Assembly: GCF_014649955.1 (NCBI RefSeq)
Contig: NZ_BMUA01000041.1
Coordinates: forward strand, 1-45,457
From: Streptomyces violascens
Lineage (GTDB): Bacteria > Actinomycetota > Actinomycetes > Streptomycetales > Streptomycetaceae
Length of the DNA: 45,457 nucleotides
Direction: 5' to 3'
The translations under genes and the position numbers were made by a program. Below, in pieces: positions 17,687-26,071 of the stretch; the first letter of the stretch is position 1; each line of letters starts with the position of its first letter. Under the pieces are notes generated by a model. That model was not told the origin of the DNA. It saw only the letters and a list, made by a program, of their open reading frames with translations, and searched no databases.

Positions 17687-18580
17687 TCAAGGCGTCTCCG
17701 ATGAGACCTCGCGGGCCGCGTGGCCGAGGGCGCGGATGAGTGGGCTCTCGTCGGCGGTCCGCCACACCAGCGCCCAACGTACCGGTGGCATGTCTCGGAC
17801 GGGAACGAAGGTGAGGCCGGGCCAGGAGTAGTAGAGAGCGGCATCGCGTGCCGCGCCGAGGACGCCATGTCCGGCGGTGACGAGGCCGAGCACCTCGTGC
17901 CAGGTGGAGGGCAGCCGTGCGCTGCGGGCGATCGGGCGGCCGGAAGGAGTGTGGAACGGTTGGAACGCGGCTTCCATGGAAGCGGGGAGCCGTCCGGGCA
18001 GGAACGCGCAGTGGTCGCCGAGGTCCTCCACGCAGATCGACTCGCGTTCGGCATAGGGGTGGCTGGTGGACACCATCAGGAGGACGTCGGAGACGTGAAC
18101 GACGGGGCCGACGGTCAGGTCCGGCTCGCTGACGGGGAGGTACACCAGTGCCACGTCGGCGTCGCCCGAACGCAACAGGTCCAGCGGTGCGGGTGGTTGG
18201 ACTTCCCGGTGGCGCAGGGTCACGTCCGGGTGAGTGGATTCGAAGAGGTCGAGGACGGGCTTGATGGTGTGTGCCATCGGCCCCATCGTCCCCAGGGTCA
18301 GTGTCCCCGACACAGCGCCCGTCCTGGCGCGTGCCTTCGCGATGCCGTCGGAGATCTGCCGGTAGCCGGCTGACAGGTCCTGCTGGAGCTGCTCGCCCAA
18401 CGCCGTGAGCCGTACGGTGCGGCTGTTGCGCTCGAACAGCGGGCCGCCGACCCGGCGCTCGGCCTTGCGGATCGACTGGCTGACCCGGGCCGTTGTGATG
18501 TGCAGCCGCTCGGCCGTCCGGCCGAAGTGCAGTTCCCTGGCGAGTGCCAAGAAGATCTCGATGTCTCTGAGCTCCACCAT
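17687..18580 (-). CDS. LysR-family regulator divergent from the resistance genes
   Basis: 297 residues. The N-terminal winged helix-turn-helix reads DIEIFLALARELHFGRTAER, then LHITTARVSQSIRKAERRVG and LFERNSRTVRLTALG. The rest is a periplasmic-binding-protein-like effector domain (GTLTLGTMGPMAHTIKPVLD, DVALVYLP). It is transcribed away from the rifamycin monooxygenase gene across a 132-base gap, the usual LysR arrangement, so control of the rox/vat/ere-like genes is the obvious hypothesis. The 18590-18615 region has a TAA..TTA dyad (around TAAACCTATCGCTTA) that could be a T-N11-A type site. The effector is unknown. Confidence 0.87.
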   Translation of the reverse strand: MVELRDIEIFLALARELHFGRTAERLHITTARVSQSIRKAERRVGGPLFERNSRTVRLTALGEQLQQDLSAGYRQISDGIAKARARTGAVSGTLTLGTMGPMAHTIKPVLDLFESTHPDVTLRHREVQPPAPLDLLRSGDADVALVYLPVSEPDLTVGPVVHVSDVLLMVSTSHPYAERESICVEDLGDHCAFLPGRLPASMEAAFQPFHTPSGRPIARSARLPSTWHEVLGLVTAGHGVLGAARDAALYYSWPGLTFVPVRDMPPVRWALVWRTADESPLIRALGHAAREVSSETP

Positions 18581-18712
18581 CCCCCCTCGAACGTAAACCT
18601 ATCGCTTAACGCTGTGTTGCCGGACTCCTCGTTGCCGGCCCCGGCGTCCGCCCAGCAAGATGATCACCAGCCCCTGCTTCGGAGGGGATCGATGTGCATG
18701 GGGGATTTCGTG

Positions 18713-20137
18713 ATGGACGTGATTGTGGTCGGCGGCGGACCGACCGGCTTGATGCTGGCCTGCGAGCTGCGACTGCACGGTGTGCACATGGTCGTGCTGG
18801 AAAAGTTGACAGAGCCGACCGAGCAGTCCCGTGGACAGGGCCTGCACGCGCGCAGCGTCGAGATGATGGATCAGCGGGGCCTGCTGGACCGGTTCCTCGC
18901 GGTGAGCGAGAAGTTCAGCGTCGGCGGTCTCTTCGGCGGCATCGCCAAATCGTGGCCGGACCGGCTGGACACGGCTCACCCGTACGGCCTCGCCACCCCG
19001 CAGCCCGTCACCGAGCGGCTGCTGAACGAGCGCGCCGTCGAACTCGGCGCCGAGATCCGGCGCGGCTGCGAAGTGACTGGGGTGAGCCAGGACGAGGACG
19101 GGGTGAGCGTCGAGCTGGCGGACGGCACACACCTGCGCTCGCGCTATCTCGTGGGCTGCGACGGCGGCCGTAGCACGGTGCGCAAACTCCTCGGCGTCGG
19201 CTTCCCCGGCGAGCCCGCCCGGGTCGAGACGCTGTTGGGCGAGATGGAGCTGTCACAGGATCCGGCGACGGTTGCCGCGACCGTCGCGGAGGCCCGCAAG
19301 ACCCAACTGCGGTTCGGCGCCACCCCCAACGGGGACGGGACGTACCGCGTCGTCGCACCCGCCGACGGGGTGGCCGAAGACCGTGCGACCGCCCCGACCC
19401 TTGAGGAGTTCAGGCAGCAGCTGCGGGCCGTCGCGGGCACCGACTTCGGCGCGCATTCGCCGCGCTGGCTGTCCCGGTTCGGTGACGCGACCCGGCAGGC
19501 CGAGCGCTACCGGGTCGGCCGGGTGTTGCTTGCCGGTGATGCGGCGCACATCCACCCGCCGACCGGCGGGCAGGGGCTCAACCTCGGCATCCAGGACGCG
19601 TTCAACCTCGGGTGGAAACTGGCCGCCGAGGTGGGCGGCTGGGCACCGGAGGGGCTGCTGGACACCTATCACGCCGAACGGCACCCCGTGGGCGCCCGGG
19701 TACTGGAGAACACCCGCGCGCAGATCACCCTCCTGGGGACCGACCCGGGCGCGGCCGCGCTGCGCGAACTGTTCTCGACGCTGATGGACTTCGAGGAGGT
19801 GAACCGGTACGTCACTGGGATGATCACCGCCGTCGATGTCCGCTACGACCTCGGCGAGAGCCACGACCTGCTCGGCCGCCGGATGCGGGACGTGCTCCTG
19901 AAGCAGGGCCGCCTGTACGAGCTGATGCACGGCGCCCGCGGACTGCTGATCGACCGGACCGGCCGACTCACAGTGGAGGGTTGGGCGGACCGCGTCGACC
20001 ACGTCGTCGACGTCAGTGAGGAGCTGGACGCCCCCGCTGTGCTGCTGCGACCGGACGGCCACGTGGCATGGGTCGGCGAGGACCAAAAGGACCTGCTCAG
20101 CCACCTGCTCAAGTGGTTCGGCACTGCCGCCGCCTGA
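18713..20137 (+). CDS. rox: Rifamycin monooxygenase (Rox), FAD-dependent
   Basis: 474 residues, the same length as the characterised Streptomyces venezuelae Rox as I recall it, and closely similar throughout. It is a class A flavoprotein hydroxylase that uses FAD, NADPH and O2 to hydroxylate and linearise rifamycins. Motifs: VVGGGPTGLMLA for the FAD ADP moiety (residues ~5-16), the DG motif in GCDGGRSTVRK, and AGDAAHIHPPTGGQGLNLG for the FAD ribityl. The start is ATG 18713 (MDVIVVGGG) because GGGGGA lies 8 bases upstream and the family starts there; ATGs at 18692 and 18698 are less likely. It is followed 28 bases later by a vat-like gene. Confidence 0.92.
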   Translation: MDVIVVGGGPTGLMLACELRLHGVHMVVLEKLTEPTEQSRGQGLHARSVEMMDQRGLLDRFLAVSEKFSVGGLFGGIAKSWPDRLDTAHPYGLATPQPVTERLLNERAVELGAEIRRGCEVTGVSQDEDGVSVELADGTHLRSRYLVGCDGGRSTVRKLLGVGFPGEPARVETLLGEMELSQDPATVAATVAEARKTQLRFGATPNGDGTYRVVAPADGVAEDRATAPTLEEFRQQLRAVAGTDFGAHSPRWLSRFGDATRQAERYRVGRVLLAGDAAHIHPPTGGQGLNLGIQDAFNLGWKLAAEVGGWAPEGLLDTYHAERHPVGARVLENTRAQITLLGTDPGAAALRELFSTLMDFEEVNRYVTGMITAVDVRYDLGESHDLLGRRMRDVLLKQGRLYELMHGARGLLIDRTGRLTVEGWADRVDHVVDVSEELDAPAVLLRPDGHVAWVGEDQKDLLSHLLKWFGTAAA

Positions 20138-20165
20138 AACCTCGTCAGAAAGGAAACGACGCGTG

Positions 20166-20813
20166 ATGCCATCTGTTCCCGCCGACCCGACCGTGGTGCA
20201 TCCGATGCCCGAGCAGCCGCGGGTGGTGCTGCTGAAGCCGCTGGTCACCTCGCCGCTGATCGAGGTCGGAGAGTTCTCCTACTACGACGACCCCGATGAC
20301 CCGACCGCATTCGAGACCCGCAACGTGCTGTATCACTACGGGCCGGAAAGACTGGTGATCGGGAAGTTCTGCGCGCTGGGTGAGGGCGTGCGGTTCATCA
20401 TGAACGGCGCCAACCACCGCATGGACGGCCCCTCGACGTTCCCCTTCCCGATCATGGGCGGTTCCTGGTCCGAGCATTTCGACCTGATCACCGGCCTGAC
20501 CGGACGCGGCGACACGGTGGTGGGCCACGACGTCTGGTTCGGCTACCGGTCCATGGTGATGCCCGGCGTCCGCATCGGCCACGGGGCGATCATCGCTTCC
20601 GGATCCGTCGTCGTCGACGACGTTCCCGACTACGGCATCGTCGGCGGTAACCCGGCCCGCCTCATCCGCCGCCGCTACAGCGACACCGACATCAACCGCC
20701 TCCTGGCGGTTGCCTGGTGGGACTGGCCGCTCCAGCACATCACCGAACACCTCCGCACGATCATGTCCGGCAGCATCGACGACCTGGAGAACGCGGCGCC
20801 CCCGCTCCGGTGA
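20166..20813 (+). CDS. vat: Streptogramin A O-acetyltransferase (Vat family)
   Basis: 215 residues (GTG at 20163 is an alternative with better spacing to AAGGAA). Left-handed beta-helix hexapeptide acetyltransferase of the CatB/Vat type. Diagnostic features are VGEFSYYDDP, VLYHYGPERLVIGKFCALG, NGANHRMDG containing the catalytic His, GHDVWFGYRSMVMPGVRIG, and IVGGNPARLIRRR. Vat enzymes transfer acetyl from acetyl-CoA to the hydroxyl of virginiamycin M-type antibiotics. Similarity to known VatA-type sequences is strong by eye, but other xenobiotic acetyltransferases share the fold. It forms an apparent operon with rox (28-base gap). Confidence 0.85.
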   Translation: MPSVPADPTVVHPMPEQPRVVLLKPLVTSPLIEVGEFSYYDDPDDPTAFETRNVLYHYGPERLVIGKFCALGEGVRFIMNGANHRMDGPSTFPFPIMGGSWSEHFDLITGLTGRGDTVVGHDVWFGYRSMVMPGVRIGHGAIIASGSVVVDDVPDYGIVGGNPARLIRRRYSDTDINRLLAVAWWDWPLQHITEHLRTIMSGSIDDLENAAPPLR

Positions 20814-21048
20814 ACCACTCACGTTCCTGAGAGCCGGACCCAGGCTCGCGACTGCTGCCGATGCGCGGTGGCTTTCAGGCATGGGTGATGACCTGAGCAG
20901 CGCAAGTGGCTCCCCGACCCCTCACCGCAACGCGGCATCCGCACGGATCCCGGGAGCACCGACCGCCATCCGGCTCCCGTTCCAACCGCCCTACTCCCGC
21001 TCCCCTTTCAGACTCAGATGTACAGCACTTCGGAATCGAGTCGTCAGC

Positions 21049-22494
21049 ATGCCTGCTTCGCCCCACCACAACCCGTTCGCCGACTGGCTACGCGCCCACG
21101 CCGTCCCCCTCACCCACCTCGACCCTGAGGCGCCGCTCGATGACCTTGAGCCGCTCCGCGCTGTCATCGGCGACGCCCGTGTCGTCGCGATCGGCGAAAA
21201 CTCCCACTTCATCGACGAGTTCGCCCTCATGCGCGAGCGCATCCTCCGCTTCCTGGCCGAACGCTGCGGCTTCACCGTCCTGGCCTTCGAGTACGGCTTC
21301 AGCGAAGGCATTCCCCTCGACGCCTGGGCCCAAGGAGAGGGTACGGACGACGACTTGTCGGCCCACCTCGCCGCAGCGATCCCCGTGGGAGTCGACGCGC
21401 CGCTGCGCTGGATGCGCCGGCACAACGGCACAGCCTCATCCCCGGTGCGCTTCGCCGGCATCGACATCCCGGCGGCCGGCGGCTCCTTGCTTCCTGCCCT
21501 GGCCCCGGTCGCCGACTACCTGCGCCAGATCGACTCCGAAACCCTGTCGATGGTCCAGACGGCGATACGGATCGCCGAAACGTTCGCTGGTGGCTCCGGA
21601 GCCGTCGCCGCGCCCGCGTGGGCACGCCTGGCCACCGCCGAACAGGACACGCTCAGCGCGGTCCTGGCGCGCCTGGTCATCCGGTTCCGCTCCGTCGAGC
21701 CGCTGTACGTCTCCCGCGGCGACCAGCGGAGCTACGACGTTGCCCTGCGCTGCCTCGAAGGCGCCTGCCACGCCGACTACAGCTTCCGCGCCATGGCCGA
21801 CCTCTTCGCCGGAAAGGGGCTGGCCGCCGACACCTCGTCCCGGGACGTCTACATGGCCGGGTCGGTCCTGTGGCACCTGGAGCACTTCGAACCCGGGACA
21901 CGCATCGTGCTGGCCGCCCACAACGCCCACATCCAGAAAACGCCCATCTCCTTCAGCGGCCACCTCACCGGGCTCCCCATGGGACAACACCTGCACCGTA
22001 CGCTCGGCGACGACTACTTCGCCCTCGGCCTGACCAGCACCACCGGACACACAGCCGAAATGCCCCGCGACGAGAACACACCCTTCGGCTTCACCGTCGA
22101 CGCCACCGCACTGGAACCGCCCGAGCCGGGAAGCATCGAGGCCGCCTTCGCCGACGCCGAACTCGGCCTCAGCATCGCCGACCTCCGCCAGGCACACTCG
22201 GACGCCCATGACAACGCCGGCCACGCCCCGGGCCCCGACCGCATCCGCATACAGAGCGCCTACCTGCACACCCCGATCCTGGAGGCGTTCGACGCCATCC
22301 TCCACACCCCGACCTCCACCGTGGCCGACAACCTCAAGGGCCTGTCAGGGCTGCGCAAACAGCCACTAACTGAAGATCGCCGCCATGACGACCAGCGCCA
22401 CAAGGACAGCCAGCGTCTCCCAGCCGGTGAACCAGGTAGCAGGGCCGTCAGGGACGGGGATGGGGGCGCAACCCACCCCTGCGATCAGCGATGA
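21049..22494 (+). CDS. Erythromycin-esterase family protein
   Basis: 481 residues from ATG at 21049; the open frame extends upstream but without family similarity. It has the Ere/succinoglycan-type esterase fold: VVAIGENSHFIDEF (the GExxH motif with catalytic His), LAFEYGFSEG, FAGIDIPAAGG, RDVYMAGSVLWHLEH and IVLAAHNAHIQK (second conserved His). Ere enzymes hydrolyse the lactone of 14-membered macrolides; many homologues have other substrates, so macrolide inactivation is a prediction. The last ~45 residues (after LKGLSGLRKQ) look non-native, as if the original stop was lost; they overlap a convergent small gene. It lies 235 bases after the vat-like gene. Confidence 0.82.
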   Translation: MPASPHHNPFADWLRAHAVPLTHLDPEAPLDDLEPLRAVIGDARVVAIGENSHFIDEFALMRERILRFLAERCGFTVLAFEYGFSEGIPLDAWAQGEGTDDDLSAHLAAAIPVGVDAPLRWMRRHNGTASSPVRFAGIDIPAAGGSLLPALAPVADYLRQIDSETLSMVQTAIRIAETFAGGSGAVAAPAWARLATAEQDTLSAVLARLVIRFRSVEPLYVSRGDQRSYDVALRCLEGACHADYSFRAMADLFAGKGLAADTSSRDVYMAGSVLWHLEHFEPGTRIVLAAHNAHIQKTPISFSGHLTGLPMGQHLHRTLGDDYFALGLTSTTGHTAEMPRDENTPFGFTVDATALEPPEPGSIEAAFADAELGLSIADLRQAHSDAHDNAGHAPGPDRIRIQSAYLHTPILEAFDAILHTPTSTVADNLKGLSGLRKQPLTEDRRHDDQRHKDSQRLPAGEPGSRAVRDGDGGATHPCDQR

Positions 22495-22530
22495 GCTGCT
22501 CGCCGTAGTCTCCCGGTCTGTGAAGTCCAT
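22366..22530 (-). CDS. Small C-terminally anchored membrane protein (54 aa)
   Basis: ATG at 22530 is preceded by a perfect AGGAGG with 6-base spacing, the best ribosome-binding site in this part of the window. The protein is polar at first (MDFTDRETTASSSSL), then IAGVGCAPIPVPDGPATWF, then one hydrophobic helix (ETLAVLVALVVMAAIFS) ending at the stop. It overlaps the 3' end of the esterase-family gene on the opposite strand. The single Cys and the ~35-residue polar leader are compatible with a small tail-anchored protein or a peptide precursor; the function is unknown. Confidence 0.6.
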   Translation of the reverse strand: MDFTDRETTASSSSLIAGVGCAPIPVPDGPATWFTGWETLAVLVALVVMAAIFS

Positions 22531-22559
22531 ACGAACCCTCCTGACCCGCAAAAGCCCGT

Positions 22560-23099
22560 ACCGGCCATCGTCGGGATCCCCCAGGCCTCGGCACTGGTGT
22601 TGCGAGCCATCAGCGAACTCCTGCGTGCGGGCCGTGCCGAGGAGGCCGAAGAACAGGCGCGCACCTTCCAACAGGCAGCAGGTCGCGCACCTGGACGGGG
22701 TGACCTGACGAACGCAACTGTCTCGATGCTCGCCGCGCGTGCCGTCCTCGCACAGGGCCGCGCAGACCGCGTCCGAACTGGACGGTCTGTTGGCCGAGTT
22801 GACCGAACCGCCCAGCGGCCCTGGGCTGCGGCTTGGTCCACAGCCTCAACGGCCAGGGTCGCCATGAAGAAGCACTCACCGAGGCCCGCAAGTCTGCCCC
22901 CGCCTATGGCCAGGGCGGCGCCGACGCCATCGGGCTCGGCGCCGCCACCGCTCTGCACGGCCTGGGCCACCGCGCAGAGGCCGAAGCAGAGGCCCGCCAG
23001 GTACTGGCGGACTGCGAAAAGTATCTGCCTCCCGGACACCGTCGAACCCAGCAGACCCACCAGCTGCTCGCCCGTATAACCATCGACAGCCTCGGCTAA
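22560..23099 (+). pseudogene. TPR-repeat protein, fragmentary and frameshifted
   Basis: Pieces in three frames join into tetratricopeptide repeats: ALVLRAISELLRAGRAEEAE then EQARTFQ (22590-22670); TASELDGLLAELTEPPSGPG (about 22760-22822); and VHSLNGQGRHEEALTEARKS, AATALHGLGHRAEAEAEARQ, QTHQLLARI (22830-23099). The regular LG/A, A.AEA.AR pattern is that of actinobacterial TPR proteins. The N-terminal part is missing. The stop TAA at 23097-23099 is part of the CTAA target duplication of the adjacent IS701 element. Confidence 0.6.
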
Positions 23100-24525
23100 T
23101 AGGACTCCGTTAGGTCTCAGGCGATCTTGTCGCTCTCTGCTGGTAGGAGCGGGGTAGCGGTTGGTGGCAGGTGGTGCAGATGCGGGTCCAGCACCTCGGC
23201 GTGTCCTGGAGGAGGTCGAGGGCGAGGTAGAGGGTGAGACCGGCGTGGGGGCTTTTGGGGAGAGCCGCTGCTCGGTGAGGGAGGCGTGGGCGGCGGTGGC
23301 GAGGGTGACGTGGTGGTGCCGGCCGGGCCAGGAGCGTCCTTCGAAGTGGTCCAGGCCCAGGCCGTGTTTGAGTTCGCGGTTGTCGTGCTCGATGCGCCAG
23401 CGCAGTGTCGCGCAGCTGACCAGGTCCTCCAGTGGGGGCTCGGTGGGCAGGTCGGAGAACCAGTACTCGGTGGGCTCTTCGGCGTCGGTGGGCCATTCGG
23501 CCAGCAGTCACAGGTCGGGCAGGACGCCGTCCCACCGGCCCTGCTCGGCCGGGGACCGGGGCCTGAGCGGGCGGACGACGGAGTTGCCGGCCGGGCGCAC
23601 GTGCAGGGCAGCGAAACGGGAGCGCATCGGGCTGCGGGAGTCCTGGCGTCAGGTGACGTCGGTGAACGCCTCGCGCCCTGGGTTGGTGGCGTGCGTGGCC
23701 ATGCTCAGGAGTGCCTGGCGGTAGCGGGGCTGGGGCCGGCATCCGTTGGAGCCTTTGCGAGCGGGTGCCTCGGGCACCGCGTCGAAGGAGGGGCGGTGAC
23801 GTCGGAACGGACGGACAGCACGTAGCCCAGGCCGCGCTGGGTGAGTGCGCTGCGGAAGGCCGCGTTGGTCCTGTAGGCCGTGTCGGCGAGCACGACGCGG
23901 GGCGCAACGCCCCAGGCAGTGAGGTCGTCGAGGATGTCCAGGGCGAGCGGCCACTTCTCGCGGTGCCCGATGTCCGTCGGCACGTTGCAGAGCCTGCGGC
24001 GTGCGGCATCGCCAGCCCATTCCTGGGGCAGGAACAGGCGTCACTGCAACGGGCACGAGGCGGTGGCGGTGACGGTATGCACGCTCACCGCGACCTGGCA
24101 GTTGGCCCGCTTGCCCAGAGCGCCGCAGTACTGCGGCGCCACACCGACCGGCATGGCGCCGCCCTTGGGGAAGGACGCGTCATCAACTGCCCACGCCGCG
24201 GGGCCGATCCGCGCGGTCATCCGCTCGGCGATCCGCCGCCGCACCGGGGCCGGGTCCCAGGTGGACTGGTTCACGAACTGCTGCAGGTTCTTCTCGTTGC
24301 CGTCCGGCAGCCGCGCCGCCATGGCCTGGACCGACTTGCGCCGCCCGTCCAGTATCAGTCCCCGCAGATAGCAGTCACTCTTGGCCCGCTGGTCCTTGCG
24401 GCACCGAGGCGAACACTTCCGCCACGGACAACGCCAACTTCGCCCGCATGCGGCCTACTTCAAGCGTGTCCACATGCCCACCATGCTCCCGAACCCGCCC
24501 AGCCGGAAAACCTAACGGAGTCCTA
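23100..24525 (-). mobile_element. IS701-family insertion sequence, complete ends, decayed gene
   Basis: Terminal inverted repeats TAGGACTCCGTTAGGT (23100-23115) and the exact reverse complement (24510-24525) bound a 1,426-bp element. CTAA precedes the left end (23096-23099) and follows the right end (24526-24529): a 4-bp target duplication fitting the YTAR preference known for IS701. The transposase inside is on the minus strand and broken. The element inserted exactly at the 3' end of the TPR gene. Confidence 0.85.
23110..24480 (-). pseudogene. IS701-family transposase, multiply frameshifted
   Basis: Recognisable blocks on the minus strand, in order: MAARLPDGNEKNLQQFVNQS, AAWAVDDASFPKGG (first catalytic Asp) and CGALGKRANCQVAVSVH (24322-24060), then MPTDIGHREKWPLALDILDD, VVLADTAYRTNAAFRSAL (second Asp) and YVLSVRSDVTA (23983-23780). 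The remaining N- and C-terminal parts are scattered over frames with several one-base shifts and stops. The pattern matches the DDE transposases of Streptomyces IS701 elements. Not functional. Confidence 0.82.
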
Positions 24526-24580
24526 CTAAGGACTGGAATCAGAATGACGGCATGTCAGTTCGTGTTGGGGCGGCCCGGGC

Positions 24581-25432
24581 CTAAGGAAGCCGGACTCCGG
24601 ACCAGGCATCGACTTCGCACTGTCTGTCGGCATTGTTCCCTGTGGTCACGACTGTGCCGTGGGCGCGCAGGCCAAGGGTGTGCGTTGAACCGGCCGCCAC
24701 GGCGACAATGTCGCGCCAATCGCCTACTTCGCACTGTCCGTAGCTGTTGTCTCCCACTGCGAGGACCCGTCCGGACGCTGTGACGCCGACGGTGTGATAG
24801 CTGCCCGCGTCGAGTGCCACGACGTTTTCCCAGTCATCGACCTCACACGCCCCGGTTGCCCGCTCTCCGGTCGCTACTGCCCGTCCGTCGGCTCTGAGGC
24901 CGACGGTATGGAGATACCCGGCCGATATGGCGGCCAGGTCACGCCACCCTTCAACGGCACACTGCCCTCGTCGGTTGTTCCCCGCGGCCAGTGCAGAACC
25001 GTCCGACCGGACGCCGACCGAGTGCCAGTCACCACACGAGAGGACGACCATCTCGCCCCAGGACTGCACATCGCACTGTCCTTCTGAAGTCCGGCCAACT
25101 GCCAGCACCCGGCCATTCGCGAGTAGCCCGAGCGTGCGGCGCCAGCCTGCGGCCACGGCCGTGACGCCTCGCCATCCGGCGACATCACATTGCCCATCGC
25201 CATCCCACCCCGTTGCCAGCACCGTGCCGTCCGACCGGAGTCCCACCGTATGAGACCTGCCCGTGTTCCTCGCGGCATGGACGTTGCCAGCTGCCACCGC
25301 GACGACGTCTTCCCATCGTTCGACACGACATTCAGCGGCTGCGGTATTGCCCACGGCAAGAACGGTTCCATCCCAGCGCCGTCCGACCGAATGACGCCTT
25401 CCGGCCGCCAGCGCCGACGAGTTGGCGAGCAT
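24581..25432 (-). CDS. RCC1-repeat beta-propeller protein
   Basis: 283 residues from ATG at 25432, preceded by AAGGAGG with 4-base spacing; the longer ORF to 25537 overlaps IS5 sequence and is not the gene. Six or so repeats of ~47-50 residues follow the pattern H.VGLR.DG.VLA.G....GQC.V..W..V.AVAAG, the bacterial RCC1/BLIP-II type. RCC1 propellers are protein-interaction or nucleotide-exchange platforms in eukaryotes; in Streptomyces they include beta-lactamase-inhibitor-like proteins. No signal peptide is seen. The gene sits between an IS701 element and an IS5 remnant, and an 11-bp direct repeat CTGGAATCAGA occurs on both sides (24533 and 25489). Confidence 0.82.
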   Translation of the reverse strand: MLANSSALAAGRRHSVGRRWDGTVLAVGNTAAAECRVERWEDVVAVAAGNVHAARNTGRSHTVGLRSDGTVLATGWDGDGQCDVAGWRGVTAVAAGWRRTLGLLANGRVLAVGRTSEGQCDVQSWGEMVVLSCGDWHSVGVRSDGSALAAGNNRRGQCAVEGWRDLAAISAGYLHTVGLRADGRAVATGERATGACEVDDWENVVALDAGSYHTVGVTASGRVLAVGDNSYGQCEVGDWRDIVAVAAGSTHTLGLRAHGTVVTTGNNADRQCEVDAWSGVRLP

Positions 25433-25494
25433 TCCGCCTCCTTGTGCTCGACGCGAGTCCGCGATACGGGATTCCACCTTACGTTGGCCTGGAA

Positions 25495-26050
25495 TCAGAG
25501 CAGGGCCCTCAGTCGTCGCCAGCAGATGACGGCGCAACCGAGTGTGATGAAGGCCGGTGGATGTCGTCGCGGATCTCCCAGCGGATGCGGAAGCGGCGGA
25601 ACCAGTGCAGTAGTGCGATGGCGCCCTCCACGACCCAGCGGTGTACGTCGAGTCCGGAGCCGTGTTCGGTGCCGCGCCGGACGACGTGCGGGGTGATTTC
25701 GAACCGTCGGACCTGATCGCGGTAGCTCTCGTGGCCGTAGCCGCGGTCGGCGTAGAGGTGCTTCGGGCGGCGCCGCGGTTGGCCGCGCTTGCCTCGAATC
25801 GGCGGGACAGCGCGGATCAGTGGGATCAGCTGGGTCACGTCGTTGCGATTGCCGCCGGTCAGCGTGGTGGCCAGCGGGATGCCGTGAGCCTCGACGATCA
25901 CGTGATGCTTGCTGCCGGTCTTGCCCCGGTCCACCGGAGACGGGCCGGTGGCCGCACCACCTTTCATCGCCCGCAGATGGCTCGAGAGGAAAGCGTCAGA
26001 GGAAGAGAGCCTGAGGACGACCGCCGACGAGTGGACCATCGACTGAAGGC
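25495..26050 (-). pseudogene. IS5-family transposase, 3' part only
   Basis: Reads TGPSPVDRGKTGSKHHVIVE, AHGIPLATTLTGGNRNDVTQ (the DDE region), HLYADRGYGHESYRDQVRRF, RRGTEHGSGLDVHRWVVEGA and FRRFRIRWEIRDDIH. After DDIH a one-base shift hides the natural ending FITLGCAVICWRRLRALL, whose stop lies at 25495-25497. The N-terminal half and the upstream end of the element are gone, replaced near 26050 by the next hypothetical gene. Confidence 0.82.
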
Positions 26051-26071
26051 CAGAACCTCGGCGCCCGCGCC

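Noticed and set aside
17468..17704. Plus-strand ORF of 78 codons after the MITE-like element
   Set aside because: No ribosome-binding site, no motif, and it overlaps the end of the LysR gene on the other strand.
18581..18712. Search for the rifamycin-associated element upstream of rox
   Set aside because: No convincing inverted repeat of that kind was seen; only a weak TAA/TTA dyad is present.
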